Origin: Adiantum capillus-veneris
Taxonomy: Eukaryota > Streptophyta > Polypodiopsida > Polypodiales > Pteridaceae
NCBI GenBank assembly: GCA_014529385.2
Contig: CM043950.1
Span: forward strand, 157,891,545 to 157,955,544
DNA length: 64,000 nt
Reading direction: 5' to 3'
How positions within the stretch are numbered: position 1 is the first letter of the stretch; each line of letters opens with the position of its first letter. The notes under the pieces were generated by a model. It made no database searches and was not told the origin of the DNA. It saw nothing but the letters and a program-made list of their open reading frames with translations. Shown one piece after another: positions 1-11,427 of the stretch. Position numbers and translations under genes: made by a program.

Positions 1-1540
1 TCCATGTAAAGGAGTATGTAGAGGCTCCCATCGCTTTTGACAAACGACATCCTCATGGATTTCTCCTTTCCTCCATAAGATGTACAATCTTTTAACTTGC
101 AAGAGGCTTCATGCATGTACCTGTACACCCATCCAAATATAAAGGCTTCTTTGTCCACTAATTGTATGAGGTGAGTGAAGGGCTCTGTGACAGTAACAAT
201 TTTGTCTATATTTCTCCAAGTTGGTAGCATTTGGAAGTAGCACCTTCATACTTGGGATATTTATCAAGCCAAATGTCCCATCTTCTATCTGCCACTTATT
301 CAACAAGGGTTGTTCTAAATTTTTGTAGTGTAGAGAGAACATAATACACTCGCAAAATGGGTCACACAAAAAATCTATAAATTTTTGGTTGGGGACTTTT
401 ATCTAAATGAAGCGTAAGAAAATGAATGCTCTCTTATAAACTTCACCAAGTGAATTGCATCTAGAGGAGTTTGCTTAATAGAAGGAAATTTTCCAAAGTC
501 CTTCAAGAGAAGATTCAAAGTTTTGGTAGCACATGGAACCGTGTAATCTTTGGATACTTTGCTTCAATTTGTTTTCCAGTTGCTTTGTAGTTAGAGAATT
601 ATTTGTGACAATGGCTTTCATATATTTAGGCCCCCCATGCTCTTCTCATCAAATTTAATATACACCTACAAAATATCCACTAGTTTTCTCTTTCAATGTG
701 TTGATCACTTCAAGAAAGATGGATCCTCGTGGGCAAATCAGCATCACATTAGTCCAATGGTTTCTTCTTACAGATTTTTCCAACCATCTATAGCGATTGT
801 GCATCCAAATTATGACACATAATCATGATTTGTGTGCTTTAAAATATTCTTTGATGTAGCTTTCACTTTATCTAAATATTTTGTATGCATCTTATTATAA
901 TCTGGTACCACAAAACCCTTCTTTGGTGTGCTCATTAAAGCATATTTGAAGATAGGAATTTTAATGACGTTAAAAGGAATTCCACATGCAAAAAATTCTT
1001 GCGTCCACTTAAGATGGATTTCAAGCAGTCATTGTTTATCAAATGCCTGATGCAAAGTAGAACCACTTGTTGCAAGTTCTCCTCTAGTCAATGTTGTACT
1101 TTGGCTTATGTTAGTAGATCTTACGGTGGGATTATAGCTACAAGCCCCAGAAAACAATGAATGACACTTTCCTTGATTATAAGCAGGGATCGAGGGAGGA
1201 TTTTGATCATTCTCGAGTGTCATCTGCACGTTCCTAGCCATAGATGGAGCCATCATTTTGGGACCACCCTTTTCCCCCCCCAAGATGTACTCTCTTTGCC
1301 ACCATGAGTGTCCACTCATGAAATTTTCTTCAATACCTCCAAGGGGGTTTTTGCAAGCTGCCACGTTTCCAAGAATTTTGAACACATGTTCTTTTATCTT
1401 GTGTGCATTTTCGCTAAAATGATGGCCGCAGGTCTTACACCTCAATTTTGATGTAGTCTTTCCACTAACCAATTCATTTACATAGATCCACTCATATCCT
1501 TTCACCATCTTCTTAAGATTTGTAATCTCAAACAACACTA
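1..1540 (-). pseudogene. hAT-type transposase remnant (BED finger + DUF659)
   Basis: Broken DNA transposase running off the left edge. The 5' part (1029-1538) encodes a BED-type zinc finger near residues 30-65: C-x2-C, then I-K-E-H-V and a closing A-A-C-K, the spacing seen in plant BED proteins. Further in, in other frames, 640-830 reads C-T-I-A-I-D-G-W and then C-P-R-G-S-I-F-L-E-V-I. 480-600 reads V-P-C-A-T-K-T-L-N-L-L-L-K-D-F-G-K. These match DUF659 landmarks of plant hAT transposases (D-G-W; fLvnsPkGtvFl; pCAahcLdLmLeDigk). Stops and frameshifts separate the blocks, so it is dead. The C-terminal hATC dimerisation domain would lie left of the window. No terminal inverted repeats were identified. 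Confidence 0.7.
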
Positions 1541-1664
1541 TTCACTAAATATACATCTAAAATAGAACTCTCATACCATTTACATTACTATATTCTCTAT
1601 CATTTTCAAAAAAACATAGAATTTCAACCTCTTTAAATACTAAATACCATTTTTTTTTCTTTTC

Positions 1665-2215
1665 AAGTGTGAGCTTTCACTCTACACTTGAATCATGATT
1701 AAAAAATCAATATATCTCAATAGCTTACAAGTGTGAGTAAACTCTACACAAAGCAAGATATCTTTAAATATCCTACCTAAATTACCTCCAAGTGTGAATG
1801 TAACTCTTACATGGCAGTCAATCATAATTCACTACTTATCTAAATCTCTTATAGGTGTGAGAATGCCTCTACACAAAGAAGGAGATTAATATTTAATCTA
1901 CCTAAATTGCATTGAGTGCGAGTATTACTCTACACATGACAGACAACCATTAGATAAAACTAGCCTAAGTTACTTCCAGTTGTGAACATAGTTCATCACA
2001 AAGCAAGTAACTACTAACTTTAACTATTTAGCTTAAGTTAATTCTATCAACATAGTTCAACACAAAGCAAGTAACTCCCAGCTTTAACTATCCTAAATCA
2101 CTTCCAAGTGTGAGTTTCCTCTACACAAGGCAAGTAATCACTAACTACTCTACTTAATTTACCTCCGAGTGTGAGATATACTGCACACAAAGCAAGTAAA
2201 TTTTAAACTCAAAAC
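1665..2215. repeat. diverged tandem repeat, ~62-bp unit, about 9 copies
   Basis: A recurring block of the form AAGTGTGAG, a few bases, CTCTACACA, AAGCAAG, then an AT-rich filler containing CTAAATTACCTCC. Copies start near 1666, 1729, 1789, 1851, 1913, 1978, 2045, 2105 and 2165, a period of 60-65 bp. Copies are diverged and noncoding. It lies just upstream of the BED-finger end of the hAT remnant, so it may be subterminal repeat sequence of that transposon. Confidence 0.75.
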
Positions 2216-2869
2216 TTCATAACCTAAACTAAACTACATTTAAATAATTTAACTTTTTACCCTAAGCTCTAACTTTTTACTTAAATAGATAATTGATTAC
2301 AAAATTTATGAATAAATTTTTTTGATGTTTTAAAACTCACCTAAAGATAAGACAAGGGGGAAGAGAGCTCAAAATAGAATGAGAAAAACATTAGATTTTC
2401 ACGTATATAAAGAACTATATTTTGATTGAAATATATAGTTTGATCAAAATATATTCCGATTGAATTTCTAAGAAATTTTACGAGACAGTGTTTTTGCTAA
2501 TGTGGCATAGTATAAGACGACCAAAAAAATATAGGTGTCATATAATATGCTCGTTTAAACTGTATTATATGTACACAGTATAACATACAATGCAAATGTT
2601 TGGATGTTTATGATACTTTCTTGGTGTTAATATGAAAATGAATAATTAAGATGTATTGATATACATCATATATATGGGTAAACATGGGTGAAGTCATGCA
2701 AACACCGATGATAGGTCCATAGAATACCATAAATTCAACTTTTTGAACTTAATTGTATGCACAATCAAAAACCTGTGGGGATATAGCCTAAAAAGGTCTT
2801 ATTTCATAGTATTTTATAGTGAACGAGACTTGCAAAAGGAAGGGAAAGAGAAGAAAAAGGGGAGAGGTT
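2216..2869. other. AT-rich stretch, nothing recognised
   Basis: AT-rich sequence without a supported coding region, terminal repeat or RNA gene. It probably contains the outer end of the hAT remnant and the 3' flank of the Penelope-like element, but neither boundary could be placed. Confidence 0.4.
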
Positions 2870-3164
2870 TTTGAGAGGTGGGGGGTGGGGTAGTAACACC
2901 AATTTTACACCAAATATATTTTGCTAGATTAGCTCATCAGTGGTGCAAAAACATGGAGGAGGGAGGGGATATAAATAGGGAGGCATGGTTCAAAAACCTA
3001 TACAAGTACTATAATCAGGGGAGGATAGGGCTAGTTTCAAAGGTGAGTTACTCCCCAAATTCCTAGGAGGTACTAGCCAAAAAAAAAGGGGGGGGGGGGA
3101 GGAAAAAAGGGAGTTTTTGAATGGTGTACAAAATTGGAGCCTAGTTAAAGTTAATGAGGTTTTG

Positions 3165-5110
3165 CTAAGTAAAAATGGTTGGGAAGAACTCTGAGAGGAG
3201 AAATATATGCGAGGTAGAGCTTAGCCAAAAGCAGAGGGGGGGGGGGAGTGGGGGGACAAAAACATTAGGTATGACTGGAGAGAAGGGATCCAAGGTTTGG
3301 TGCATTACTCCAACACACAATTGTTTTTGGAAGGTATGCAAGCTCGGGATTAGCCTTGAAAAGCGCAGAGAGAAGTTTTTTAAAATGGAGAGCAAGAGGT
3401 TGAGTGTCCGGGTAAGGGGTGAAAAGAGAACTTTTATGATGGTAGGTAAAGATTTGCTTTCTTGAATTTTTTGAAGGAGAGAATATCTAGTGTTATAAGA
3501 AACAAAACAGAAGAAAGCTCCCAAAAGAGAGGGTGGGTAAACTTTTGCCCTTAGTCTAGCAAAAAAGAGGTTACAGATAGTGATAAAACGTAAATTAGAG
3601 CTTTCACGAATGATGTATCTTTTAAGCTTTAAAAGAATGAAGGAAATATTTTGGTGTGTGGGATGCAAGGACTGCCAAGGGATATAATTGTAAGAGTTGA
3701 GGCTTTTTTGGTGACAATGAGATTTGAATATTCCATGGGTGGCAAAAGATGTTCCTTTGAAAAAATGGATGTCTAAGATAACCGCCTCTTGAAAGGTGAT
3801 GAAGGAAGAGATCTTGACATGCTCTTGGAGAGGGTGCCCATAGCTTTGAAGAAGATTACTCAAACTTGAAGAACGGCCATCACAAATGCCAAAAGCATCA
3901 TCTACAAATATTTTAAAATAGAGAAGAGAGGGAGAGGACATGAGATTCATGCCTTCTTCTAAGGAACAAAGAGAAGGGCAAGCGTAGACAACGGAAAAGT
4001 TGGATCCCATTGCCATACCTTTGATTTGGTGCCAACAATCCCCATTAAAAGAAAGGGAGTGATGGTTGAGGATAAGAGAGTCTAGGGATAGGATGAAGTG
4101 GACTTTGGGAGAGAGGAAGATGTCATGGATGGTGTTTTTGAGCGACAAAAGACCTTCTTGTATGGGAATGCTTGGATAGAGGGATTCCACGTCAACAGTA
4201 AACAAAATAATATGGGGAGGGAAGGCGGTGGTGGTTAGGTCTAAGATAAAAGAGTGGGAATTTTTGAGGTGTTGGGTTTTAGATAAGATAACTTGATAGA
4301 GTTATGCATGGATCCATTAATAAGAATTTTCCAAAATGTGTCCTTTGTAGGAGAAAATGGGGAGACCAACAAGGGAGGGTTTGTGGATCTTAGGTAGGAG
4401 AAAGAAACGGCATGGTTTGGGATGGGTTTACCAAGAGAGGAGGAGAGGATGAAGACTTGTTCATTGTAGGGGAGAAGGGGGTAATTTGAGACAAGGGTGG
4501 CGAGGAGGGAAGATACAAAAGGTAGGGGAGGAGAAGATACTATGGAGTAGGTAAGGGGGTTCGATAGGTGGCAAAGTGCTTCATTATTATACCATGCCCT
4601 GGAGAGGATTACGAGTCCTAGATTCTTATCGACCGGCTTGATAATAATACTGAGGTCATTTTTTAAGGAGGATATGGTTTCAATCAAGAATGGTTTTGAG
4701 TGGAAGAGAGAGAGAGAGAGAGAGAAGGGGTTTAAGGAAGGTGAAGATATGCTCGAAAGCGATGTTAACAGTAGAGGAAGGAGAGGGAGGATTCCAAGAG
4801 GGATTGGGGATAGATAAGGAAGGGGAAGATATGCTCGAAAGCGATGTTAACAGTAGAGGAAGGATTCCAAGAGGGATTGGGGATAGATAAAGAGAGGAGA
4901 GAAGAGGGGGAAGCATTTTTAAAGAAACGTTTAACTTGAGGTGATATTTTTAGGTTAGAGTAAGCTTTTAGGATTGAGGTTGGTGGGGGTGGAGAAGAGG
5001 GAGGAATATAGTTGAGGCCAAGACCAAGAAGTCTTTGTTTGGTGGAGGAGAGGGAACGCTTTGAAAGATTGTGAGAAGAGAGGTTGGTGACTTTGTGTTC
5101 AAGAGAGAAG
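3165..5110 (-). pseudogene. Penelope-like element reverse transcriptase
   Basis: Reads in the order of a Penelope-like (PLE) RT. Around 5100-4980: N-L-S-S-H-N-L-S, then L-L-G-L-G-L-N-Y-I-P-P (family: skGLnFiP). Around 4680-4610: D-L-S-I-I-I-K-P-V-D-K-N-L-G-L-V with W-Y. In 3165-4205: V-D-V-E-S-L-Y-P-S-I-P, then G-M-A-M-G-S-N-F-S-V-V-Y-A, the catalytic F-V-D-D box, and the downstream Y-N-Y-I-P-W-Q-S-L-H-P motif followed by L-K-R-Y-I-I-R. The last ~90 residues fit the linker after the thumb. No GIY-YIG endonuclease follows before the stop at 3165 or in the next ~300 bp. At least two frame breaks (near 4690 and 4235) make it a pseudogene. The plus strand is strongly purine-rich throughout. Confidence 0.8.
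4743..4893. repeat. 82-bp tandem duplication inside the Penelope-like gene
   Basis: GAAGATATGCTCGAAAGC begins at 4743 and again at 4825. The two copies match except for a 9-base gap in the second (GAGAGGGAG absent). The duplication lies in the N-terminal part of the RT gene and helps break its frame. Confidence 0.9.
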
Positions 5111-5289
5111 GTAGAGAGATATTATAAGACCAAAATTTTAAAAAGGTGAGGGTTTGTGAGAGGAAACCAATACTTACACCATTTTTTACCCGAAGGGGAG
5201 AGGTGGGGGAGGAGAGGGAAAGTACAAGGAGGAGGGGTCCAAATGTGAGAGAAAAGAGGGGGTTGAGAAAACAGCAAGTGGACTCAAGT

Positions 5290-5451
5290 TGTAGGGTGCT
5301 CCTTCCCTAGTTCAACCTCCTCCAGTGCAAGTTTTTTGAGGTTTTGGGAAAGCTATATTTGAAATGAAGTTGTTTAGATTGAGGTAAGAGAGAGGTGCTT
5401 GAAGATGCCAAGGGAAGCATGTGCGAGTGCAAGTACGAGAGCAGTACGAGA

Positions 5452-5485
<34 letters not shown>

Positions 5486-5628
5486 ACTTTGGGTGGAGCG
5501 CACAACAACGTTATCTTGTTGGCAGCTCCTTATTCTGTTGTATTAAAGAATAAGTGTATACATGGGTTAAGTTAGTAGATGGGTTAGTAGTAAGTGGGAT
5601 GTCCGGCCAGTTGGCCTGAATCCCAACA
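5290..5628 (-). repeat. Copia 3' LTR
   Basis: Read on the minus strand it starts TGTTGGGATTCAGG after a purine-rich AAGTGGAAG tract and ends CACCCTACA, giving TG...CA ends and ~339 bp. It contains an internal (CT)n run at about 5453-5482. The end coordinate rests on the TG/CA rule only, because the partner LTR is absent. Confidence 0.6.
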
Positions 5629-5697
5629 AACTTCCACTTGAAGGCCAATGCAGCCCAACTGACATGGTATGTACAACCGTGAAGCAATCTAGTGGCT

Positions 5698-8600
5698 TCA
5701 ACCTATACCCATCAACTCACTGCAATGTGTAAACCGCTCTAAATCTAAGCCTTTTGTTAAATCATTTGCTAGGTTGTCGTCAGTGTGTACCTTGACCAAA
5801 TCAATGAGCTTTTTGGCCAAGAAATGTCTCACAAGATGATACCTAAATTCAATGTGTTTCGATTTGGAGTGAAACACGGGATTCCTTGCCAATGCAAGAG
5901 CACTCTGACTATCACAATATATCACTGGAGTCTCATCAATGCCAAGATTTTTGACTAAGCAAGATAACCATACAGCCTCTTTACTTGCATCCGACAATGC
6001 AACGTACTCTGCTTCCGTAGTGGAAGACGACGTACAATCTTGAAGATATGACCTCCAAGATACTGCTACTCCAACAAATATGAAGACATAGCCAGATGCC
6101 GATCTCCTATTGTCGACACAACCCGCATAGTCTCCATCCGCATAACCCACGATGGATGCATCACTGTTCCCAAAGGGTAAACACCTGCGAACCATACCTT
6201 TGAGGTACCTAAGAATGTGCTTCACTGCTTCCCAGTGCTTGCTGCTAGGATTTTCCATATATTGGCTCACCACTCCCACTGCAAAAGCAATGTCTGGTCT
6301 TGTGGCCACCATAGCATACATGAGACTGCTCATTGCCAAAGAATATGGTACCTTAGCCATTTTAGGTTGCTTAGCATTAGATTTGGGTGCATCTTCCTTG
6401 CTGAGTTTCAAGAATGCCTGCATTGGGGTACTTAATGCTTTCCCCCCCTGCATATTGAAACGTTGCAAAACTTCTTTCTCAATGTATGTTTCCTGAGATA
6501 ACTCAAGAATACGATGTTTGCGATCTCTTTTGATTTGCATGCCAAGAAAGTGTGTAACATCCCCCAAATCTTTCATTGCAAAATTATTGCTAAGTGTTTT
6601 CTTCAAGTTGGCAATCTCCGCAATGGATTTCCCAACTATAAGAATGTCATCAACATACAAAACTAGAATGGTCATCGAGCCATCATCTAGCTTTCTTGTG
6701 TACAAGCAATGATCCTCTTTGCTCCTTTTATATCCTTGAGACCTCATACATGCATCAAATTTATGATACCACTGCCTTGAACCATGCTTTAAGCCATAAA
6801 GTGCCTTTTTGAGCTTACATACTAGCTCCTCACAAGATATGTTCTCCTGAACAAACCCTTCAGGCTGCTGCATGTAAACATCTCATTGAGATCCCCGTGA
6901 AAAAATAATTTCTTCACATCCATTTGGACAAGTTCCATGTCCTCAATCGCTATAAGACCAAGTACGGTTCTAAGAATTGTCATCTCAACCACAGGTGAGA
7001 AGATTTCATCAAACTCGACTTCCTTTTGCTGTTTGAACCCTTTGGCTACAAGTCTAGCCTTGTACTTTGGATTTGGATCACCTGAGGTAAATTTCTTCTT
7101 GTAAACCCATTTGCAAGGTAAAGCTTTTGCATCATTTGACAGTTCTACCAAGTCCCAAGTGTCATTAGCCAAAATCGAGTTATACTCAGATTCCATAGCC
7201 TGCTCCCCTTCACCACATCATTCGTCATCATGGCTTCTTGGTAGCAGCTTGGATCACCGCAATCGGTCAACATGATGTAATCAAGACCTGACTCAAAACT
7301 TGCAGGTGGACGAGAGACTCTAGTAGACCGTCTCACTCCTTGACCATTGCTATCCGCTCCCTCTAGAGCATTGCTAGTGGAAGGTACATCACTAGCCCAC
7401 TGAGTTAATTTCAATGTCTTTGAGGCAACATCCTCAAAAGTGACTCTCCGAATCTCTATTTGCTTGATAGGTTGTTCATGCATCTTCGACTCATTGAAGA
7501 TCACATCTGAACTACAAATGACTCGACAAGATTCCGGCCAGAGACGATATCCCATCTCTCCATCTGCACCATATCCAATGAAAATGCATTTGTGTGACTT
7601 TGGCTCTAACTTCTGTCGAAGTTGTTTAGGCACATGAGCATAAGCTTCACAACCAAAAACACGTAGATGGTCATAGTGGGACTTATGTTTAGACCATAAC
7701 TCTTCTGGAATCTCATAATTCAATGGTGTACTAGGTGAACAATTTATAATGTGCACTACAGTCAAGACCGCTTCTGCCCAAAAGCCTTGTATGAGATTTG
7801 CTCTAGAGAGCATGGTTGTGACTCTTTCCTGAATCGTACGATTCATGCACTCAGCAACTCCATTTTGAGCTGTGTGTATGGTGCAGTAAACTTCCTTTTA
7901 AATCCCCTTTTAGCACAGAAATTGTCAAACTCCTTGGAGACATACTCTCCACCGTTGTCAGTCGGCAACCTCTTGAGTTTCTTGCCAGACTGATTCTCAA
8001 CAAGTGCCAAAAATTTCTAAAACACAGGAAGAAGTTGATCCTTATGTTTCAAAGGATATGCCCACACCTTTTGAGTAGAGTCATCTATGAATGTCACAAA
8101 ATAGCTGCCCCCCCCTAGAGATTTGGTTGACATAGGACCACAAACATCACTATGTACTAAATCCAGAGGTTCACATCTCGCTTTTGACCCAATGGTAAGT
8201 GAATGGACCTAGTCTATTTGCCATAGATACAATGCTCACAAATAGGAAAATCAACATAAGACAAGACATGTAAGTAGCCAAAACGAGTCAGAGTTCTCAT
8301 TTCTTTTTGGCTAATATGACCTAGCCAGTAATGCCACAACACAATAGACGGCAGCTCGCCTATAGATATGTAATCATGACCAACATCCGATGCATGCATG
8401 GAATACAAGGTGCCATGCTTCTGACCTCTGAGTACAACAAGATTACCTTTGCGTACTATCCACGAATCATTGCCAAATGTGGTGTTATAGCCCAAATCAT
8501 CAAGCTGACCACAACAAAAATCAAGCTTTTAGTCAACTTGGACACATGTCTGACATTACATAAAGTAAAGTGCGTGCCATTCCTTAGATGAAATTTGACG

Positions 8601-8800
8601 TTTTTGACACCCTCAATGTCTAGTTCATAAGCATCACCAAGTATCACTTTGCCACAAGAGTGAGAATAAGTAGAGAACTACTCTCTATGTGGTGTCACAT
8701 GGAAACTTGCACCAGAATCTACTATCCAATTCTGTGCATACTGCGCATCTTTTGTAACAAGAGCCTCGACAGGTAGATCTGCTGCGAAGACCAATACGTC
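5698..8800 (-). pseudogene. Copia pol: protease, integrase, reverse transcriptase, RNase H
   Basis: Order along the minus strand is that of Copia. Protease: V-D-S-G-A-S-F-H near 8720. Pre-integrase zinc region: L-W-H-Y-W-L-G-H then C-E-H-C-I-Y-G-K (8214-8400). Integrase core: H-S-D-V-C-G-P and T-D-N-G-G-E-Y (about 8190-7930). Then the C-terminal integrase part (7145-7846). RT: K-W-V-Y-K-K-K-F and the Y-V-D-D box (6640-7100). RNase H: G-Y-A-D-G-D-Y-A-G and T-E-A-E-Y-V-A-L (about 5960-6160), ending in TGA at 5698. Frames change at roughly 6850, 7170 and 7860. An in-frame TAG follows C-I-Y-G-K where the family usually has Q. The element cannot make a full polyprotein. Confidence 0.9.
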
Positions 8801-9763
8801 AGAGGTAAGTGGCATAAACACCACTGGAAGAGTATCTATAATAGGAGCATTTTAAGACTCTAGAACATTGATCTCCTCTAACTTTGCTTTGCCCTTGTTT
8901 GAATCATTAGACTTAGAAGTTTTACCGGATTGTTTATCCTTCTTGCTTTGCTGCCATTTCCTGCAATCCTTCTTCACATGCCCTTTTTTGTGGTAGTGAA
9001 AGCACTCAACATCATGCATAGAACCCCGAGACTTACTGCGTGAGCCCCCACGTTCCTTGCTTTTGGCACAACTTTGAGTGTGACCCCTCTATCTATCACT
9101 AGCAACATACGCATCACCATCCTTCTTGCCTTAGAGAGATTTCCTACAAATCTCCTTAGTAAACAGACTCCCAAGGAAGTCATTGTACACTAGAATGGTA
9201 CCAGGTGCTAAGTTGCTAATCGTAGTACAAAACGTATCCCAAGACAAGGGTAAACTACATAGCAAGAAGATACATTTGATTTCCTCATCAAAGACCAAAC
9301 CCTGAGTGGTCAACTGAGTGAAAATGATATTGAACTCATTAATGTGAGTAGAAATAGTGCCCTCTTCCTTCATACGAAGGTCAAATAGCTTCTTCATCAA
9401 GAAAACCTTATTAGTGGCACTTTTGTTCTCATAATTGAAACACAACCTATCCCATACATCTCTAGCAACCCTTTCTCCAACTATAGTAAAGTACACAGAT
9501 TCGGCCAAATGCAAACGGAGGGTAGATTTGGCCTTAGCATCAAGTTTCTCCCACTCAACATTTGTATACTCTCCCTCTGGACGCTCCATGATAGGATCCA
9601 GCTGGCGTTTTTGTACAAGAACATCTTGAATCTGCCCTTTCCAGATAGCAAAATTTGTCCCATCAAATTTCCGGATATTGATAGCCGAAACCGTCAGGAC
9701 TGCCAGAAACAAGCCAAAGTGGCTCCACAAAAGGTGCATATGGCAGTTTTCGCAACTCAACAT
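8801..9763 (-). pseudogene. Copia gag
   Basis: Opens with the Copia gag signature K-F-D-G-T-N-F-A-I-W-K (near 9680) and continues through D-V-W-D-R-L and the L-P-L-S-W-D-T-F segment. After in-frame stops near 9130 it reaches C-F-H-Y-H-K-K-G-H-V-K-K-D-C at about 8990. This is a zinc knuckle whose second cysteine has been lost (family: C-x2-C-x4-H-x4-C). The ~15 residues before the signature are atypical, and the start is uncertain because the 5' end of the element is missing. Confidence 0.85.
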
Positions 9764-10050
9764 ACATCCACTATCCGGGAAGGGTTGGTAGAGGAGGGAG
9801 AGGGGAGGGGTTTTTTGGAGTGCTTAAAATTGGAGAAATACAAGAGGGTGAGGTTGAGCGGGGATGGGTTAATGGGGAAGAGGTTTTGAAATTTTTTTTA
9901 AGGTTGTCGGGTGAATTCTTCATGGGAGGTTTTGGACAAGGGAAGGGAATTTTTGTTTTGGACAAGGGAGGGGAATTTTTGAAGGGTTACTTAGCGCCAA
10001 CCATAGACCATGGAGGGACCTTTTGGTGGGTAGAATTGTGGGGAGGCTTG

Positions 10051-10746
10051 TCAAAATGGTTCTTTGGGGCTGGTGGTGAGAGAAGCCTTCTCATTTGGGT
10101 AGTGACTTTGTGTGAACCAACTTGCCCATTGTTTTTCTTCCTTAGGTAGAGATTCTACTTCTTCTAGGAGAGAACTTTGGGATTTCTTCCTAGCATTGTG
10201 AGCCGCCAAGTTCAAGGAAGAAGCCAAATGAGTTTGAAGAATCTCATTTTGCAAGAGAGCATCAAACTCATTAAGAGAGGCTTGCTTCCACAAGAGTAGT
10301 TGGCCTGCCCATGCCAATGGTTGAACTCTATGAAAGGAGACAGGTGCAAGCTTTTTAGTAAGCTCCAAAAGCCTTTCTTCCAAGATGTCGTGGTATTCAT
10401 CAAATCTCTTTTGAAGGATCTTTACAAGTAAGGTCTGGGCTTGAATGTAGACTTTGGTGCAATCTAGTTGAAATGGGATATTGAGGGTTTCTAGCTTAGC
10501 GCTTAATAGTGCTTGTGCATGAGATTCTTCTAAGGTAAGACGCAGAGGCTTCATGCAAAGACTATGCGGAGCTCTTTGGTTGGCATGAAGGGTTTTTAGG
10601 TGGGTAAGATGAGACTTGACTTTGTTGAGCTTAAGATTGAGGACCTTAAACTCTTCCAAAGAGAGGGATACAATTTTATTGAATTCCAAAGGTTTGTCTA
10701 CGGCGGGAAAAATGGGAAGAGACATTGGAGAGAAAGAAGTGGTCAA
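10051..10746 (-). CDS. unrecognised helix-rich protein, 231 aa
   Basis: Open from 10746 to 10051. The middle (residues ~25-155) is rich in Leu, Lys and Glu with heptad-like spacing (for example F-D-E-Y-H-D-I-L-E-E-R-L-L-E-L-T-K-K), suggesting coiled coil or helical bundle. Family not recognised. If the surrounding tract is the 5' end of the Penelope-like element, this would be its upstream ORF or the N-terminal extension of its RT. The biased base composition alone can keep such frames open, so it may not be a gene. Confidence 0.35.
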   Translation of the reverse strand: MTTSFSPMSLPIFPAVDKPLEFNKIVSLSLEEFKVLNLKLNKVKSHLTHLKTLHANQRAPHSLCMKPLRLTLEESHAQALLSAKLETLNIPFQLDCTKVYIQAQTLLVKILQKRFDEYHDILEERLLELTKKLAPVSFHRVQPLAWAGQLLLWKQASLNEFDALLQNEILQTHLASSLNLAAHNARKKSQSSLLEEVESLPKEEKQWASWFTQSHYPNEKASLTTSPKEPF

Positions 10747-10979
10747 GTTGGAAGAGCTGATGGAGAGAGAGCCAAAAGAAAAGGGGAAGGTAAGGGAGGG
10801 ATTGGCAAGGATGCCACTTTGAAGGGTATTAGAAAAGATGCCACCAAGTTTAGAGGAGGAGCTAACCGTGCCAGGTGAGGAGAAATACAGGGGATGCCCT
10901 TGCCGAGATTAATGGTAGAGGGAATGGAGAGTTGGTCAAGATCCTTGATTGGCAAGTTCGTGATAAGCCCCAAGATTTC

Positions 10980-11414
10980 TTATAAGATAAAAAAGGTCTT
11001 CTTAGAGGACGTAGTGGAAGGGGTAGAAGCTTGCACCAGGGTGGTTAAGGTTGACAATGGTGGGTTGATGAGGCTAGCCGTCGAGACAAAGACGGGAAAA
11101 GTATAAGCGCTACCAATAGGGGTATTTAGGGTTATGGTATCTATAGGGGTAGGGGGGGTGAAAGAAGATGATTGGTGGTTTGGAGGGTTTGTAGGGTTAT
11201 CCACAAAGATGGCGGAAGGAAGGACCATGGGTGGAGCACCAAAAGCCCCCTTTATTACCATGGCAGTGGGAATGGGGGCTAAGGTATTGGGAGAGGGTGG
11301 GGGAGGGGTTTCCATACCGGATACCCAAGTTTTGGGTGGGAGCAAGGAATGGTAAAAAGAGTTGAAAAGGGTATTGATTGGGAGGTATTGAAGCCAACCT
11401 TGTGTTAAAATCAA
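10980..11414 (-). CDS. low-complexity Pro/Thr-rich open frame, 144 aa
   Basis: Open frame rich in Pro, Thr and Ser (P-P-P-P-S-P-N-T and S-S-S-F-T-P-P-T-P). No domain recognised. It continues the minus-strand pyrimidine bias of the tract and would lie upstream of the 231-aa frame. It is either a disordered N-terminal part of the same element or a by-product of skewed composition. Confidence 0.2.
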   Translation of the reverse strand: MILTQGWLQYLPINTLFNSFYHSLLPPKTWVSGMETPPPPSPNTLAPIPTAMVIKGAFGAPPMVLPSAIFVDNPTNPPNHQSSSFTPPTPIDTITLNTPIGSAYTFPVFVSTASLINPPLSTLTTLVQASTPSTTSSKKTFFIL

Positions 11415-11427
11415 GCCGAGAGCGCAC

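Larger units (their letters stand above)
5290..9770 (-). mobile_element. Ty1/copia element, 5'-truncated, with 3' LTR
   Basis: A single 3' LTR (5290-5628), a purine tract just inside it, then pol and gag reading rightward in coordinate on the minus strand. Sequence past the gag start (about 9770) switches abruptly to the purine-rich composition seen left of 5290. No second LTR, and no primer site such as TGGTATCAGAGC, was found near 9700-9800, so the 5' end is missing. The two flanks probably belong to one Penelope-like element that this copy interrupted. Confidence 0.8.
9771..11427 (-). other. purine-skewed tract, probable 5' part of the Penelope-like element
   Basis: The plus strand here is as purine-rich as 2870-5289 and unlike the Copia sequence between them, which suggests one element split by the Copia insertion. 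Several minus-strand reading frames are open, including 10051-10746 and 10980-11414. No recognised PLE motif lies in this part, so the link rests on composition, strand and position only. Confidence 0.4.

Noticed and set aside
3165-3465. Plus-strand frames in the purine-rich Penelope tract as genes
   Set aside because: They are shadows of the minus-strand RT created by skewed composition.
9700-9800. 5' LTR or primer site of the Copia element
   Set aside because: No match to the 3' LTR sequence and no TGGTATCAGAGC-like site. Composition changes directly.
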